A stretch of DNA of 31,347 bases from a virus: the IMG/VR virus record IMGVR_UViG_3300030202_001270, positions 1-31,347 of that record; one strand, given 5' to 3'. Both the position numbers and the translations under genes were made by a program. This document shows positions 7,399 through 15,687 of this stretch, one piece after another; positions within the stretch are counted from its first letter, which is position 1; every line of letters begins with the position of its first letter. The notes below the pieces were generated by a model. That model did not search any database and was not told the origin of the DNA. It saw nothing but the letters and a program-made list of their open reading frames with translations.

Positions 7399-7675
7399 AT
7401 TTACCACAGTAGAAGCCGCGCAAAGGCTTATGAATAGTATGGAGATTGCTATCAACAACATGATTGATGAGATTAAAAAACCTGTTGATCCCGAAATAAA
7501 TGGGAGCGCAAGAAAAGCAGAACTGCAGTCTATAAAACAAACAGCTACAGATTGTAAAGAGTTACTTGTTGAAAGGCAGAGATTAGAACAGATGATTAAA
7601 GACCTTAATGACAGCGGAGAGATAGAGAAAGCCAAGGATTATACTGGTGGATTTGCGGAAAGGTTTTCTAAGTAA
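7385..7675 (+). CDS. Small helical protein before the packaging genes
   Basis: About 96 residues from the ATG at 7385 (upstream ATGs at 7361 and 7376 are possible but enlarge the overlap with the preceding gene). MSKPKFTTVEAAQRLMNSM is followed by a charged helical region with heptad spacing (LLVERQRLEQMIKDLNDSG), suggesting a coiled-coil oligomer. Its position just upstream of HNH-like and TerL genes would suit a small terminase subunit, but no HTH is evident, so I leave it as hypothetical. The promoter for the next gene lies across its 3' end. Confidence 0.65.
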   Translation: MSKPKFTTVEAAQRLMNSMEIAINNMIDEIKKPVDPEINGSARKAELQSIKQTATDCKELLVERQRLEQMIKDLNDSGEIEKAKDYTGGFAERFSK

Positions 7676-7680
7676 CTTTG
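7652..7680 (+). promoter_or_regulatory. Complete Bacteroidetes promoter (TTTG-N17-TAACTTTG)
   Basis: TTTG at 7652-7655 and TAACTTTG at 7673-7680 are separated by 17 bases, fitting the Bacteroidetes -33/-7 architecture. It is the only promoter in the window with both elements clear. The next ATG is at 7685, four bases after the box, so the predicted transcript has almost no leader. It would drive the HNH-like gene, the zinc-ribbon gene and terminase. Confidence 0.68.
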
Positions 7681-7684
7681 TAGT

Positions 7685-7924
7685 ATGCGCCTAAAAAAGA
7701 GAAATTATAAAAAAGAATATAAAAAGTTTCAATCTTCCCCTGAACAGAAAAAAGAGAGGGTTAAAAGAAATAGAAACAGAAGGAAGCTCTTAAGGGGTGG
7801 TTTAGTCTCTAAAGGTGATGGAAAAGACATACATCATAAAGGTAATAAACTTACCGTTATGAGCGCTTCTAAAAATAGAGGTATAGCCGAAAAGTCTAGG
7901 CTAAAAGGATCTAAACGCAAATAA
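7685..7924 (+). CDS. Miniature HNH-like protein
   Basis: 79 residues, highly basic. The first 45 resemble the lead of small marine phage HNH proteins (YKKEYKKFQSSPEQKKERVK, NRNRRK, SKGDGKD). The core is HHKGN (H50, H51, N54) followed by LTVMSASKNRG with N64, like the HHKDGN...NL.V.S.SKNR pattern of HNH nucleases but apparently lacking about ten residues between the first His pair and the final Asn. HNH proteins beside terminases assist packaging in several phages; whether this short version is active is uncertain. It is first in the unit started by the 7652-7680 promoter. Confidence 0.68.
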   Translation: MRLKKRNYKKEYKKFQSSPEQKKERVKRNRNRRKLLRGGLVSKGDGKDIHHKGNKLTVMSASKNRGIAEKSRLKGSKRK

Positions 7925-7934
7925 ATTGAATAAA

Positions 7935-8120
7935 ATGGCTGAGTATAAATGTGAATGCGATGAGCATGAATTAGAATGTTCTAGTGTGGTTATTAGAATG
8001 ATAGATGGTAAGGCCACACACGACATTAAATGTCCATGTGGAAAATACATGGAATTATCAAACCCCAAGACAGGAATTGCATCTCTTGGAAGAATGAATA
8101 AGAATGGTAGCAGTTACTAA
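7935..8120 (+). CDS. Small zinc-ribbon-like protein
   Basis: 61 residues from ATG 7935 (a TTG at 7926 is less likely). Cysteines C6-x-C8, C15 and C33-x-C35 around YKCECDEHELEC and IKCPCGKYMEL suggest a metal-binding ribbon. The stop overlaps the terminase start by one base (TAATG), so the two are translationally coupled and probably function close together. It may assist DNA or terminase binding, which is inference only. Confidence 0.72.
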   Translation: MAEYKCECDEHELECSSVVIRMIDGKATHDIKCPCGKYMELSNPKTGIASLGRMNKNGSSY

Positions 8121-10234
8121 TGTCTGTACTATTAAATGTAAAAGAATATGATGACCCTGCTGTCAAGATTTGCCCCAACGGTACGGAGGGTGAAATTATC
8201 GAACTCGGTGGGCTACTCATTTGCCTTCCAAAAAGGCCGCCGAAGAAAGAAGTTTTCGGACATAAAGAATCAGACTCTATGCAAGTGTGGAGAAGGGTAC
8301 CTATGCCGAAGGAACTGTCTCGTATTAAATCTATGGATGAGTGGGAGGAAATGCCAAGGGAGTTCAGAGCGAGGTTTCGTCCATATATCGAGGAGGAGTT
8401 TAGGCGTAGGCGTGAGGGTTTTTGGTTTTATAACAACGGTACAGCTACATATATTACGGGGCGGCATTACATGATGCTGCAGTGGACCAAGCTAGATATT
8501 GGTCATCCTTATTTTCTTAACTTTCAACGTGAAATCTTTCTACACATGGCTGCATGCGAAGCTGATCCACGTTGCATTGGTCAGCTTTATACTAAGTGCC
8601 GTCGTTCTGGGTACACTAATATATGCTCTGCTGTACTTGTTGACGAGGCAACCCAGGTTAAAGACAAGCTTATGGGTATACAGTCGAAAACTGGTAAGGA
8701 TGCTCAGGAAAATATTTTCATGAAGAAGGTAGTTTATATGTTTAGAAACTATCCATTCTTCTTCAAACCTATACAAGACGGTACAACTAATCCACGTATG
8801 GAGCTAGCTTTTAGAGAGCCGTCAAAGCGTATCACCAAAAAGAACAAAACATCTCAGATGGGTGAAGCGCTTAATACAGTTATAAATTGGAAAAACACAA
8901 CTAACAATGCATACGATGGTGAGAAGCTACACCTATTGTATCTAGATGAAGCAGGAAAATGGGAAAGACCTACAGACATAAGAGACGCATGGAGGATTCA
9001 GAGGACATGTTTGATCGTCGGGCGAAAAATCGTGGGAAAGGCACTCGTGGGAAGCACAGTAAATCCGATGGACAAAGGGGGAAAAGAATACAAAGATCTA
9101 TGGGCGGACTCGAACCCCTTGACGAGGAACGCGAATGGTAGAACCGTAAGCGGTCTCTATAGGTTGTTTATACCAGCACAAGATTCACTTGAGGGGTTTT
9201 TTGATATATATGGGTATCCAGTTATAGAAACTCCAGAATCTCCAATAGAGGGTATAGATGGTGAGAATATAACTATAGGCTCTAAAAGATATCTTAAAAA
9301 CGAAAGAGAATCTTTAAAGCATGATCCGTCAGAGCTTAATGAGGTAACTAGACAGTTCCCGTTTACAGAGGACGAAGCCTTTAGAGACAGTATAGAGGGT
9401 AGTCTATTTAACATAGGTAAGATATACCAGCAAATAGAATATAATGACGAGCTCTTTCCCAATCCTGTAGTAAAGGGTAATTTTGTATGGAAGGAGAAAG
9501 ATAAGCAAGCTGTATTTAGCCCAGACGTTAATGGTAGATTTAAAATATCGTGGTTACCACCAGATGATCAAAGAAATGTAACAAAATTAGACAGAGGTAA
9601 AAAAGTACCGCCTTTTGGAGACAGAGGTTGCGGTGGTGTCGACAGTTATGACCTTGATGCTACAGTAGACGGTAGAGGTTCTAAGGGTGCTCTACATATG
9701 TACAATAAATTTCATATGGAGAATCCATCTAATATGTTTGTTGTGGAGTATGCATCCCGTCCAGATCTTGCGAGGATATTCTACGAAGACGTTCTTATGT
9801 GTGCGTTTTTCTACGGTTACCCTATCTTAATTGAAAACAATAAGTATGGTATAGCAAGATACTTTGAATCAAGAGGTTATGATGGTTATTTAATGGATCG
9901 TCCAGATCATTTAAAGACAAGCAATGCAAAGGTTCATGTAAAAACAAAAGGTATACCCTCTAACTCTCAAGACGTTATACAGGCACACGCTCATGCTATA
10001 GAGTCATATATACACGAACATGTGGGTGTAAATTATGATACGGGTGACATGGGTAAGATGTATTTTAACGCAACGATGGAGGATTGGATAGGATTTAAAA
10101 TAGATAAAAGAACAAAATTTGACTTAACGATTAGCTCAGGATTAGCCCTTTTAGCTGCACAAAAAACAAAGACTAAGCCGAGAGCAGACTTCACTGAACA
10201 CAAGTTCTTTAGGAGATATGAAGTAATCGGTTGA
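8120..10234 (+). CDS. terL: Terminase large subunit (packaging ATPase/nuclease)
   Basis: 704 residues, long for TerL. N-terminal ATPase: Walker A-like KCRRSGYT (159-166, the KxRRxGxT/S variant of phage terminases), Walker B LLYLDEA with D276 and E277, and GSTVNP (~311-316) at the coupling-motif position. C-terminal RNase H-like nuclease: GGVDSYDLDAT with D508, ILIENNKYG with E572, and a last acidic region around MEDWIGFKID near 655. The extra N-terminal ~110 residues are acidic/basic mixed. It cuts concatemers and drives DNA through the portal encoded next. ATG overlaps the upstream stop (TAATG). Confidence 0.93.
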   Translation: MSVLLNVKEYDDPAVKICPNGTEGEIIELGGLLICLPKRPPKKEVFGHKESDSMQVWRRVPMPKELSRIKSMDEWEEMPREFRARFRPYIEEEFRRRREGFWFYNNGTATYITGRHYMMLQWTKLDIGHPYFLNFQREIFLHMAACEADPRCIGQLYTKCRRSGYTNICSAVLVDEATQVKDKLMGIQSKTGKDAQENIFMKKVVYMFRNYPFFFKPIQDGTTNPRMELAFREPSKRITKKNKTSQMGEALNTVINWKNTTNNAYDGEKLHLLYLDEAGKWERPTDIRDAWRIQRTCLIVGRKIVGKALVGSTVNPMDKGGKEYKDLWADSNPLTRNANGRTVSGLYRLFIPAQDSLEGFFDIYGYPVIETPESPIEGIDGENITIGSKRYLKNERESLKHDPSELNEVTRQFPFTEDEAFRDSIEGSLFNIGKIYQQIEYNDELFPNPVVKGNFVWKEKDKQAVFSPDVNGRFKISWLPPDDQRNVTKLDRGKKVPPFGDRGCGGVDSYDLDATVDGRGSKGALHMYNKFHMENPSNMFVVEYASRPDLARIFYEDVLMCAFFYGYPILIENNKYGIARYFESRGYDGYLMDRPDHLKTSNAKVHVKTKGIPSNSQDVIQAHAHAIESYIHEHVGVNYDTGDMGKMYFNATMEDWIGFKIDKRTKFDLTISSGLALLAAQKTKTKPRADFTEHKFFRRYEVIG

Positions 10235-10239
10235 TTCAC

Positions 10240-10247
10240 TATATTTG
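10240..10247 (+). promoter_or_regulatory. TATATTTG box before the portal gene
   Basis: TATATTTG lies between the terminase stop and the portal ATG at 10254, six bases after the box. It matches the -7 element; no good -33 TTTG is seen. The predicted transcript is nearly leaderless. The box also explains why the TTG at 10245 should not be used as start: it is inside the promoter. Confidence 0.58.
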
Positions 10248-10253
10248 CATAAT

Positions 10254-12665
10254 ATGTATGGACACGACAACGTAAATAAAAAGAATGGATTTCCTGATCC
10301 ATTAGCAGATCAACAAACCAAGGAGTCCGACGCATATGGACTACAGTATGCAAAAGCTATTCATTCCCAGTGGGGTAAAATGAATGAAGCGTCTTCTTTG
10401 TTTGCAAAAAGAAATAAAGTATTTGAAAGAAGTAGAGACTACGCTAACGGAACACAGGATACAAGTATATACAAACAGCTTTTAAACTCTTTATCACCCA
10501 ATAAAGGTGACGGGAGCCTCTTAAATCTAGACTATACACCAGTACCGATTCTTCCAAAATTTGTAAAAGTTGTCGTAAACAAAACATTATCAAGGGATCC
10601 ATACCCTAATCTAGAATCTATAGATCCAATATCTTCTTCTGAAAAAAATAAGAAGAAAGATAAAATGAGGATGCAGGTAGAGGCAAAAGAATTACTGCGC
10701 TCTCTAAAACAAAAAACAGGCGTTGTTTTGGATATGGATCCAGATGCTATACCAGATACTCTTGAGGAGGCTGAGATATTTATGGATACAAACGTAAAGA
10801 CTGACGCTGAAATAGCTGCTCAGATAGGAACCAACATGACGTTGAGCTGGAGTAACTTTTCAGACACAACATACAGAAGGGCTGTTAACGATATAGTAGC
10901 TCTTGGTATGGGTGTTGTAAAAAGAAGAAACGACCCAAATAAAGGTATATCTCTTGAGTATGTAGATCCTGCATCTTTTGTACATAGCTACACAGAAGAT
11001 CCTAATTTTGATGATCTTGTATATGCTGGTAGTGTAAAGAGAATATCTATACAGGAGCTAAAAAGATTGTCTGCTGGCTCATTTGAAGAAGAGGAATACA
11101 AGAAGATAGCTGAGCAGGTAAAAAATAAACAAGGTAATGATCCAGGAAAATTAAGCCAAACACATTACAATGAGCGTTTACAACGCACAACATATGGCTA
11201 TGATGAGTACATGGTTGATCTACTTGATTTTGAGTTTATATCTGTAGATACCATGCATTTTGAGGAGAAAGAGAGTAGACACGGAAATAAAGGTTTTTAT
11301 TATAAAGGATTCCAATACAAAGAAAAACCAGGTAGCGTTTTTGAGCGTACTCCACATAAAATGGAAATGTCTGTTCTTTATGGTGGTTCCTATATCCTAG
11401 GTACTGATAAGCTATTTAATTACGGGAGATCTAAAAACGTACCCAAGAACATACACGATATATCAAAGTGTAGACTGTCTTATTCTGTAGCCGCAACCAA
11501 CATTAGGCGCATGATGCCTAAGTCCATGGTTGAGAGCTGTACAGGGTTTGCAGATATGTTACAGCTTACTCACTTAAAAATTCAGCAGGCTATTGCAAAG
11601 GCTAAGCCTGACGGATTAATTATCGATATTGAGGGGTTAGAAAATGTACAGCTTGGTAAAGGGGGTGAATTACAACCCCTAGAGCTTCACGATATATACG
11701 AGCAGACTGGTGTATTTTATTACAGAAGTAAAAACCCAGAAGGCGGTTTCCAGAACCCACCTATACGTGAAATTGGAAATACAATAAGAAACATAAATGA
11801 ACTTATAGGTTTGTATAATCATTATATGCAGCTTATTAGAGACACGACGGGTATTAATGATGCTATGGATGCATCATCACCTAAAGGTGAGGCACTTGTC
11901 GGTGTTCAGCAGCAGGCTATAGCTGCAGGTAACAACGCTATATATGATATAACAAACGCATCTATGATGCTGTTTAAGAGAGTATGTTCTGACGTTGTTA
12001 AATGTTTACAAATCCTTCCAAAAGAATCCGTTCTATATAAGATATACACAAACGCTATAGGCGAAGAGAATATGAATGTTTTGTCTTCGTTTGAGGATCT
12101 GTCTATGTACAACTTTGGTGTTCAGGTGGTTAAGGAGATGGAGGATAAGGATAAGGAGTATCTGGAGATGAATATCCAGATGGCTATACAGCAGCAACAA
12201 ATAGATCTAGAAGACGCTATGGCTGTTAGAGCCCTTAAGGATGTTAATCAGGCAGAGAGATTGCTTATTATACGCAGAAAGAAGAGAATGCAGGAGCAGC
12301 AACAGATGGCTATGCAGAATTCTGAGCAGCAGGCTCAGCAAGCAGCAGCAGCTGCAGAGCAGGCATCACAAGCCCGTATGGGTGAGCTTCAGGCTCAGGC
12401 TCAGATAGATCAACAAGAGATTCAGCTTAAGGGTCAGCTTGAGATGCAGTTAGCTCAGATGAAACACGAGTTTAATAAAGAAATTGAGATGATACGCGCT
12501 CAGGCTACGCTTGGGTTTAAAGAGGATGATCAGAACTTTAAAGAAAAGCTTGATGTTATGAAAGAGGACAGAAAAGATGAACGTCAACAAGACAATGCGG
12601 ATAATCAGATGAAGATTACACAGATGGCTCAGGGTGAGGAGCCACAACCCGAACAAATGATGTAA
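10254..12665 (+). CDS. Portal protein with long Gln-rich coiled-coil tail
   Basis: 803 residues. Directly after TerL. The body has the usual portal feel: YGLQYAKAIHSQWGKMNEA and a LPKFVKVVVNKTLSRDPYPN region near 105-125, a GMGVVKRRNDP segment, GLYNHYMQLIRDTTGINDAMD followed by GEALVGVQQQAI in the region matching the portal stem/crown. The last ~150 residues (QQQMAMQNSEQQAQQAAAAA, then EIQLKGQLEMQLAQMKHEF) form a long Gln/Ala/Glu coiled coil. It forms the dodecameric DNA channel at one capsid vertex. Large portals of 700-800 residues are known in podoviruses of Bacteroidetes, which fits. Portal rather than another large head protein is inferred from position and pattern. Confidence 0.85.
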   Translation: MYGHDNVNKKNGFPDPLADQQTKESDAYGLQYAKAIHSQWGKMNEASSLFAKRNKVFERSRDYANGTQDTSIYKQLLNSLSPNKGDGSLLNLDYTPVPILPKFVKVVVNKTLSRDPYPNLESIDPISSSEKNKKKDKMRMQVEAKELLRSLKQKTGVVLDMDPDAIPDTLEEAEIFMDTNVKTDAEIAAQIGTNMTLSWSNFSDTTYRRAVNDIVALGMGVVKRRNDPNKGISLEYVDPASFVHSYTEDPNFDDLVYAGSVKRISIQELKRLSAGSFEEEEYKKIAEQVKNKQGNDPGKLSQTHYNERLQRTTYGYDEYMVDLLDFEFISVDTMHFEEKESRHGNKGFYYKGFQYKEKPGSVFERTPHKMEMSVLYGGSYILGTDKLFNYGRSKNVPKNIHDISKCRLSYSVAATNIRRMMPKSMVESCTGFADMLQLTHLKIQQAIAKAKPDGLIIDIEGLENVQLGKGGELQPLELHDIYEQTGVFYYRSKNPEGGFQNPPIREIGNTIRNINELIGLYNHYMQLIRDTTGINDAMDASSPKGEALVGVQQQAIAAGNNAIYDITNASMMLFKRVCSDVVKCLQILPKESVLYKIYTNAIGEENMNVLSSFEDLSMYNFGVQVVKEMEDKDKEYLEMNIQMAIQQQQIDLEDAMAVRALKDVNQAERLLIIRRKKRMQEQQQMAMQNSEQQAQQAAAAAEQASQARMGELQAQAQIDQQEIQLKGQLEMQLAQMKHEFNKEIEMIRAQATLGFKEDDQNFKEKLDVMKEDRKDERQQDNADNQMKITQMAQGEEPQPEQMM

Positions 12666-12666
12666 A

Positions 12667-13137
12667 ATGGCAAAGATAAATTTCGACATATCAAAAAGAC
12701 TTGACATCACTGTTAGACAAGGTGATTCGTTTAAATTAGAACTTACGTTAAAGGACTCTAGCGGCAATGCTTTGAATTTATATGACGACAAATTTCACTT
12801 TCAGGTTAGTAGATTTGTGACGGGTGAGTACGGATCTGCTATTGCATCTCCTGTAATGGCAACACCAAACTATGAATCCTCAGCGATTGCTATGATCCCT
12901 ATGACCGCATCCATAACAGACGATGAAAGTACAACGGCATCTACGGCAACAGGCAAGGTTAAGTTTGAGGCCTCAGCTGCTGATATGCAACAAATTCCAG
13001 CTAATACAAGAATGATATATGACGTTCAATATGTAGATATGAGCGCTGGTGAGGAGGTTGATGGAGGTGGGAATGCACGAACAATATTATTTGGTGACTT
13101 TATAGTTAAGCAAGACTACACGCACGTAGCGGAATGA
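12667..13137 (+). CDS. Beta-sandwich virion protein (BppU-N-like)
   Basis: 156 residues. DITVRQGDSFKLELTLKDSS and GNALNLYDDKFHFQVSR near the N-terminus match the start of baseplate/tail adaptor beta domains (RQGD..L.LT..D..G...DL). Near the end TRMIYDVQYVD and ILFGDFIVKQDYT complete the strand pattern. Such domains commonly serve as structural adaptors in phage tails or fibres. It follows the portal by one base and its stop overlaps the next small gene (ATGA). Confidence 0.75.
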   Translation: MAKINFDISKRLDITVRQGDSFKLELTLKDSSGNALNLYDDKFHFQVSRFVTGEYGSAIASPVMATPNYESSAIAMIPMTASITDDESTTASTATGKVKFEASAADMQQIPANTRMIYDVQYVDMSAGEEVDGGGNARTILFGDFIVKQDYTHVAE

Positions 13138-13292
13138 GTATTACAATAAATACAACCACAGGGACTGTAAGCGTAACAGAGCCTGTTACAATAACAGCAA
13201 AAGCTACTGAGTCGTCTGTTATAACGGCTACGGCTACAAAGCCTACAAAATTAAATATAGAGGTTACACTTAATTCAAGATCATTAAGATGA
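13134..13292 (+). CDS. 52-residue Thr/Val-rich small protein
   Basis: An ATG-initiated frame overlapping both neighbours by ATGA. The peptide (SITINTTTGTVSVTEPVTIT, then AKATESSVITATATKPTKLN and IEVTLNSRSLR) has no aromatic residue and alternates Thr/Val as in a beta-rich structural protein. It is too small for many gene finders but the two four-base overlaps and the absence of any other gene in this 150-base interval make it likely real. Function unknown; perhaps a small virion component paired with the preceding protein. Confidence 0.72.
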   Translation: MSITINTTTGTVSVTEPVTITAKATESSVITATATKPTKLNIEVTLNSRSLR

Positions 13293-15502
13293 GATATATA
13301 CTATTAGCTTTATTTTTTATACCCTCTTTATTGTTTGCTCAGCCAGACGACGCAAGCTGGTTAAACGTAACATTACAGACAGATCAGTATGCTGGAGAGT
13401 CATCGTGGGAGATAATAAACTTAGATAGCATTGTGGTCGCTACAAATCCACCGCTTCAGAATAGTTCGCTATTGAATACAATGGTTTTTTTACCTGCAGG
13501 TGATTATAATTTTATTATGTATGATGCGTTTGGTGATGGTATATGCTGTTCATTTGGTAATGGCTTTTACGGGATAACGAACAACTGTGGTTTAGAGGAG
13601 TTTAATTATGAATTTGCTGGAGCTATAGATACGATACCATTTACGCTAACACCTTGTCTCCCTGTACTTCTTGGGTGTATGAACGAGGCTGCAGATAATT
13701 ATAACCCATGGGCCAATCAAGATGACGGCAGCTGTGAGGTTATAGAATGTGATTCACTTGAAACGCTTGTAACTATGGAGTTAACGCTAGACACATGGCC
13801 TGGCGAAACTGGATTTACAATAGTTAACATAGCAGACGGTCAGCCATATGAGCAGGTTATACCTGGGGAATTTGACTTTGGTGATCAACTGGCTACATAT
13901 ACATATGACTTTTGTGTGTCATTAGGCTTTGAGGTAGTCCTTGTTGATGAGTTTGGTGATGGGTTAAACGGTTTTGAATCAGGTGGTCAAGATGGCGGAT
14001 GTGTTGTTACTGCTTGTGACAGCGTTATATGGGAGTTAGAGGATTTAGCTTTTACAGAGTTTGGCGGTAATACTATGTACTCTGGCGCTATATTTACACA
14101 GCCGTGCCCTCCCGCACCTGACGTTTACGGATGTATGGATGATGACTATGTTGATTATAATCCAGAAGCTACAGTTCAGGACACCTGCATGACTTTACAT
14201 ACGTGGGGTTGTACAGATCCAGTGGCTATGAATTATGACAGCACAGCTACTATAGCTGACCTAAGCGGTCCCTGCAGTATACAGATTGTACTTCAAGACG
14301 ACGCTGGTGATGGTTGGGGTATGTCAGGTATTGGCATGAAGCAGGGAGATCAACAGTGGTTATTCACTATAGGTCCTGGCATATTCTCAGAGTCATGGGA
14401 TATTATCTTGGACTCTGATGAAGAGGTAGATATATACTACTTCCAAGATGGAGGTCAGCAATCTTCTTCACAAGAGTTGGCATTCCAAACATTACATAAC
14501 TCCGTGTATGCTATTAATGAAGCTGGAGATACATTGTTGTCTGAAGGGTCTAACCCATTCCTAAATAACGGACAAGGAGCTTTACAGCCATTTAGTGCTC
14601 CAGAGTGGAAGGTGTACCACTTCACACCATACTGCGGAGATAGTTGTATACCTTATATATATGGTTGTACTGATGAGACTGCATGTAATTACGATTCTGA
14701 TGCTAACACAAATTCTGATTGTAGCTACCCAGTACAGTATTACGACTGTAACAACAGCTGTATTAGTGACTATGATAGTGATGGGGTTTGTGATGAATTA
14801 GAGGTTGCAGGCTGTCAAGATCCTACTGCATTTAATTACAATGCATTAGCTACAGACGCTGGAGAGTGTATTCCAGTTATATTCGGCTGCACTGATCCAA
14901 CACAGTTTAACTACAATCCAGAAGCCAATACGGAGAACGGAAACTGCATACCTTTTATATACGGATGTATGAATCCAGATGCATTTAATTACAATCCAAA
15001 TGCCAATACAGAGCTTGAAGATTCATGTATTGAAGTATTGGTTGACTGTATGGACCCTAATGCGTTTAATTACAATGAGTTAGCTAACACCTCTAACGAA
15101 GAATTATGCTTATATGATGCTGGATGCATTACAGGACCTGGCAATCCATACTGGCTAAACAACGGGTGTTACGCATGGATTATAGATATTGACCCATACT
15201 GCTGTGAGGTTGAATGGGATGATTCGTGTATAGAGTTATATTCATACTGTGAGCAGGGTTGGCCACAGGGTGTATATGATATACACGATGTATACGGTAT
15301 ATACCCTAACCCTACAAGCGAGGTTCTGAATGTGCGGGCCCCCGAAGGTACTATAATCAGTATCTATAACACAACAGGACAGCTTGTAGTGGCTAGGACT
15401 ACAGATAAAGTCATTGACCTAACAAACCTACCTAAGGGTGTTTATAAGGTTGTAATGGAATACAATAAAAGAACTATTAACAAAAAAATTATTAAGTCAT
15501 GA
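13289..15502 (+). CDS. Secreted multidomain protein with T9SS type A sorting domain
   Basis: 737 residues. Signal peptide MRYILLALFFIPSLLFAQ (1-18). Beta domains with the FGDGxx motif (YDAFGDGICC, VDEFGDGLNG, DDAGDGWGMS) at ~85, ~220 and ~340. Eight GC.xxxAxNYNxxAxxxxxxC cysteine repeats at 129, 281, 307, 459, 508, 533, 559 and 586. A TSP3-like calcium stretch YDSDGVCDELEVAGC (~492-509). A T9SS type A sorting domain from about 670: IYPNPTSEVLNV, ISIYNTTGQLV, DLTNLPKGVYKVVM, KKIIKS. In Bacteroidetes, this domain sends cargo across the outer membrane, where it is usually cleaved or attached to lipopolysaccharide. Located between portal-proximal and envelope genes, coupled by ATGA overlaps. Its phage role is unknown. 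Confidence 0.9.
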   Translation: MRYILLALFFIPSLLFAQPDDASWLNVTLQTDQYAGESSWEIINLDSIVVATNPPLQNSSLLNTMVFLPAGDYNFIMYDAFGDGICCSFGNGFYGITNNCGLEEFNYEFAGAIDTIPFTLTPCLPVLLGCMNEAADNYNPWANQDDGSCEVIECDSLETLVTMELTLDTWPGETGFTIVNIADGQPYEQVIPGEFDFGDQLATYTYDFCVSLGFEVVLVDEFGDGLNGFESGGQDGGCVVTACDSVIWELEDLAFTEFGGNTMYSGAIFTQPCPPAPDVYGCMDDDYVDYNPEATVQDTCMTLHTWGCTDPVAMNYDSTATIADLSGPCSIQIVLQDDAGDGWGMSGIGMKQGDQQWLFTIGPGIFSESWDIILDSDEEVDIYYFQDGGQQSSSQELAFQTLHNSVYAINEAGDTLLSEGSNPFLNNGQGALQPFSAPEWKVYHFTPYCGDSCIPYIYGCTDETACNYDSDANTNSDCSYPVQYYDCNNSCISDYDSDGVCDELEVAGCQDPTAFNYNALATDAGECIPVIFGCTDPTQFNYNPEANTENGNCIPFIYGCMNPDAFNYNPNANTELEDSCIEVLVDCMDPNAFNYNELANTSNEELCLYDAGCITGPGNPYWLNNGCYAWIIDIDPYCCEVEWDDSCIELYSYCEQGWPQGVYDIHDVYGIYPNPTSEVLNVRAPEGTIISIYNTTGQLVVARTTDKVIDLTNLPKGVYKVVMEYNKRTINKKIIKS
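13673..15109 (+). repeat. Eight GC.xxxAxNYNP-type cysteine repeats (protein level)
   Basis: Inside the T9SS cargo gene, units of about 20-23 residues begin at 129, 281, 307, 459, 508, 533, 559 and 586. Each has GC (DC in the last), a D/N two positions on, Asn-Tyr-Asn/Asp near the middle and a final Cys. The last four are nearly tandem (spacing 25-27 residues), the first four scattered between larger beta domains. Repeats of this type are familiar in secreted Bacteroidetes proteins. Confidence 0.85.
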
Positions 15503-15687
15503 AAATTGATTGGATAAACAGCTGGAACGCTGGAAACAAAAAAGAGAAGTACGAGATTAACTTTAGATTAGGTACAGTAAGTGTGCTTGAGATTTCGTTC
15601 TGCCCATGCCCAGCATGTGACAAGAAAAAGAAAAACGCCTGTCCAAGGTTTAGATTTATGATCCTTAACTTCGGATTCGAGCTATGA
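15499..15687 (+). CDS. Small Cys-cluster protein
   Basis: 62 residues. The central CPCPACDKKKKNACPRF has four cysteines, likely binding a metal. No signal peptide: it starts MKIDWINSWNAGNKKEKYEI, so it probably stays in the cytoplasm or virion. ATGA overlaps join it to the T9SS gene before and the outer-membrane gene after. I do not recognise the family. Confidence 0.72.
   Translation: MKIDWINSWNAGNKKEKYEINFRLGTVSVLEISFCPCPACDKKKKNACPRFRFMILNFGFEL

Noticed and set aside
8959-9141. 60-residue basic ORF inside terminase
   Set aside because: Out of frame within a well-supported TerL ATPase region; no motif or start signal.
10245-10253. TTG start for the portal, three residues longer
   Set aside because: It lies inside the TATATTTG box; the ATG at 10254 is better.
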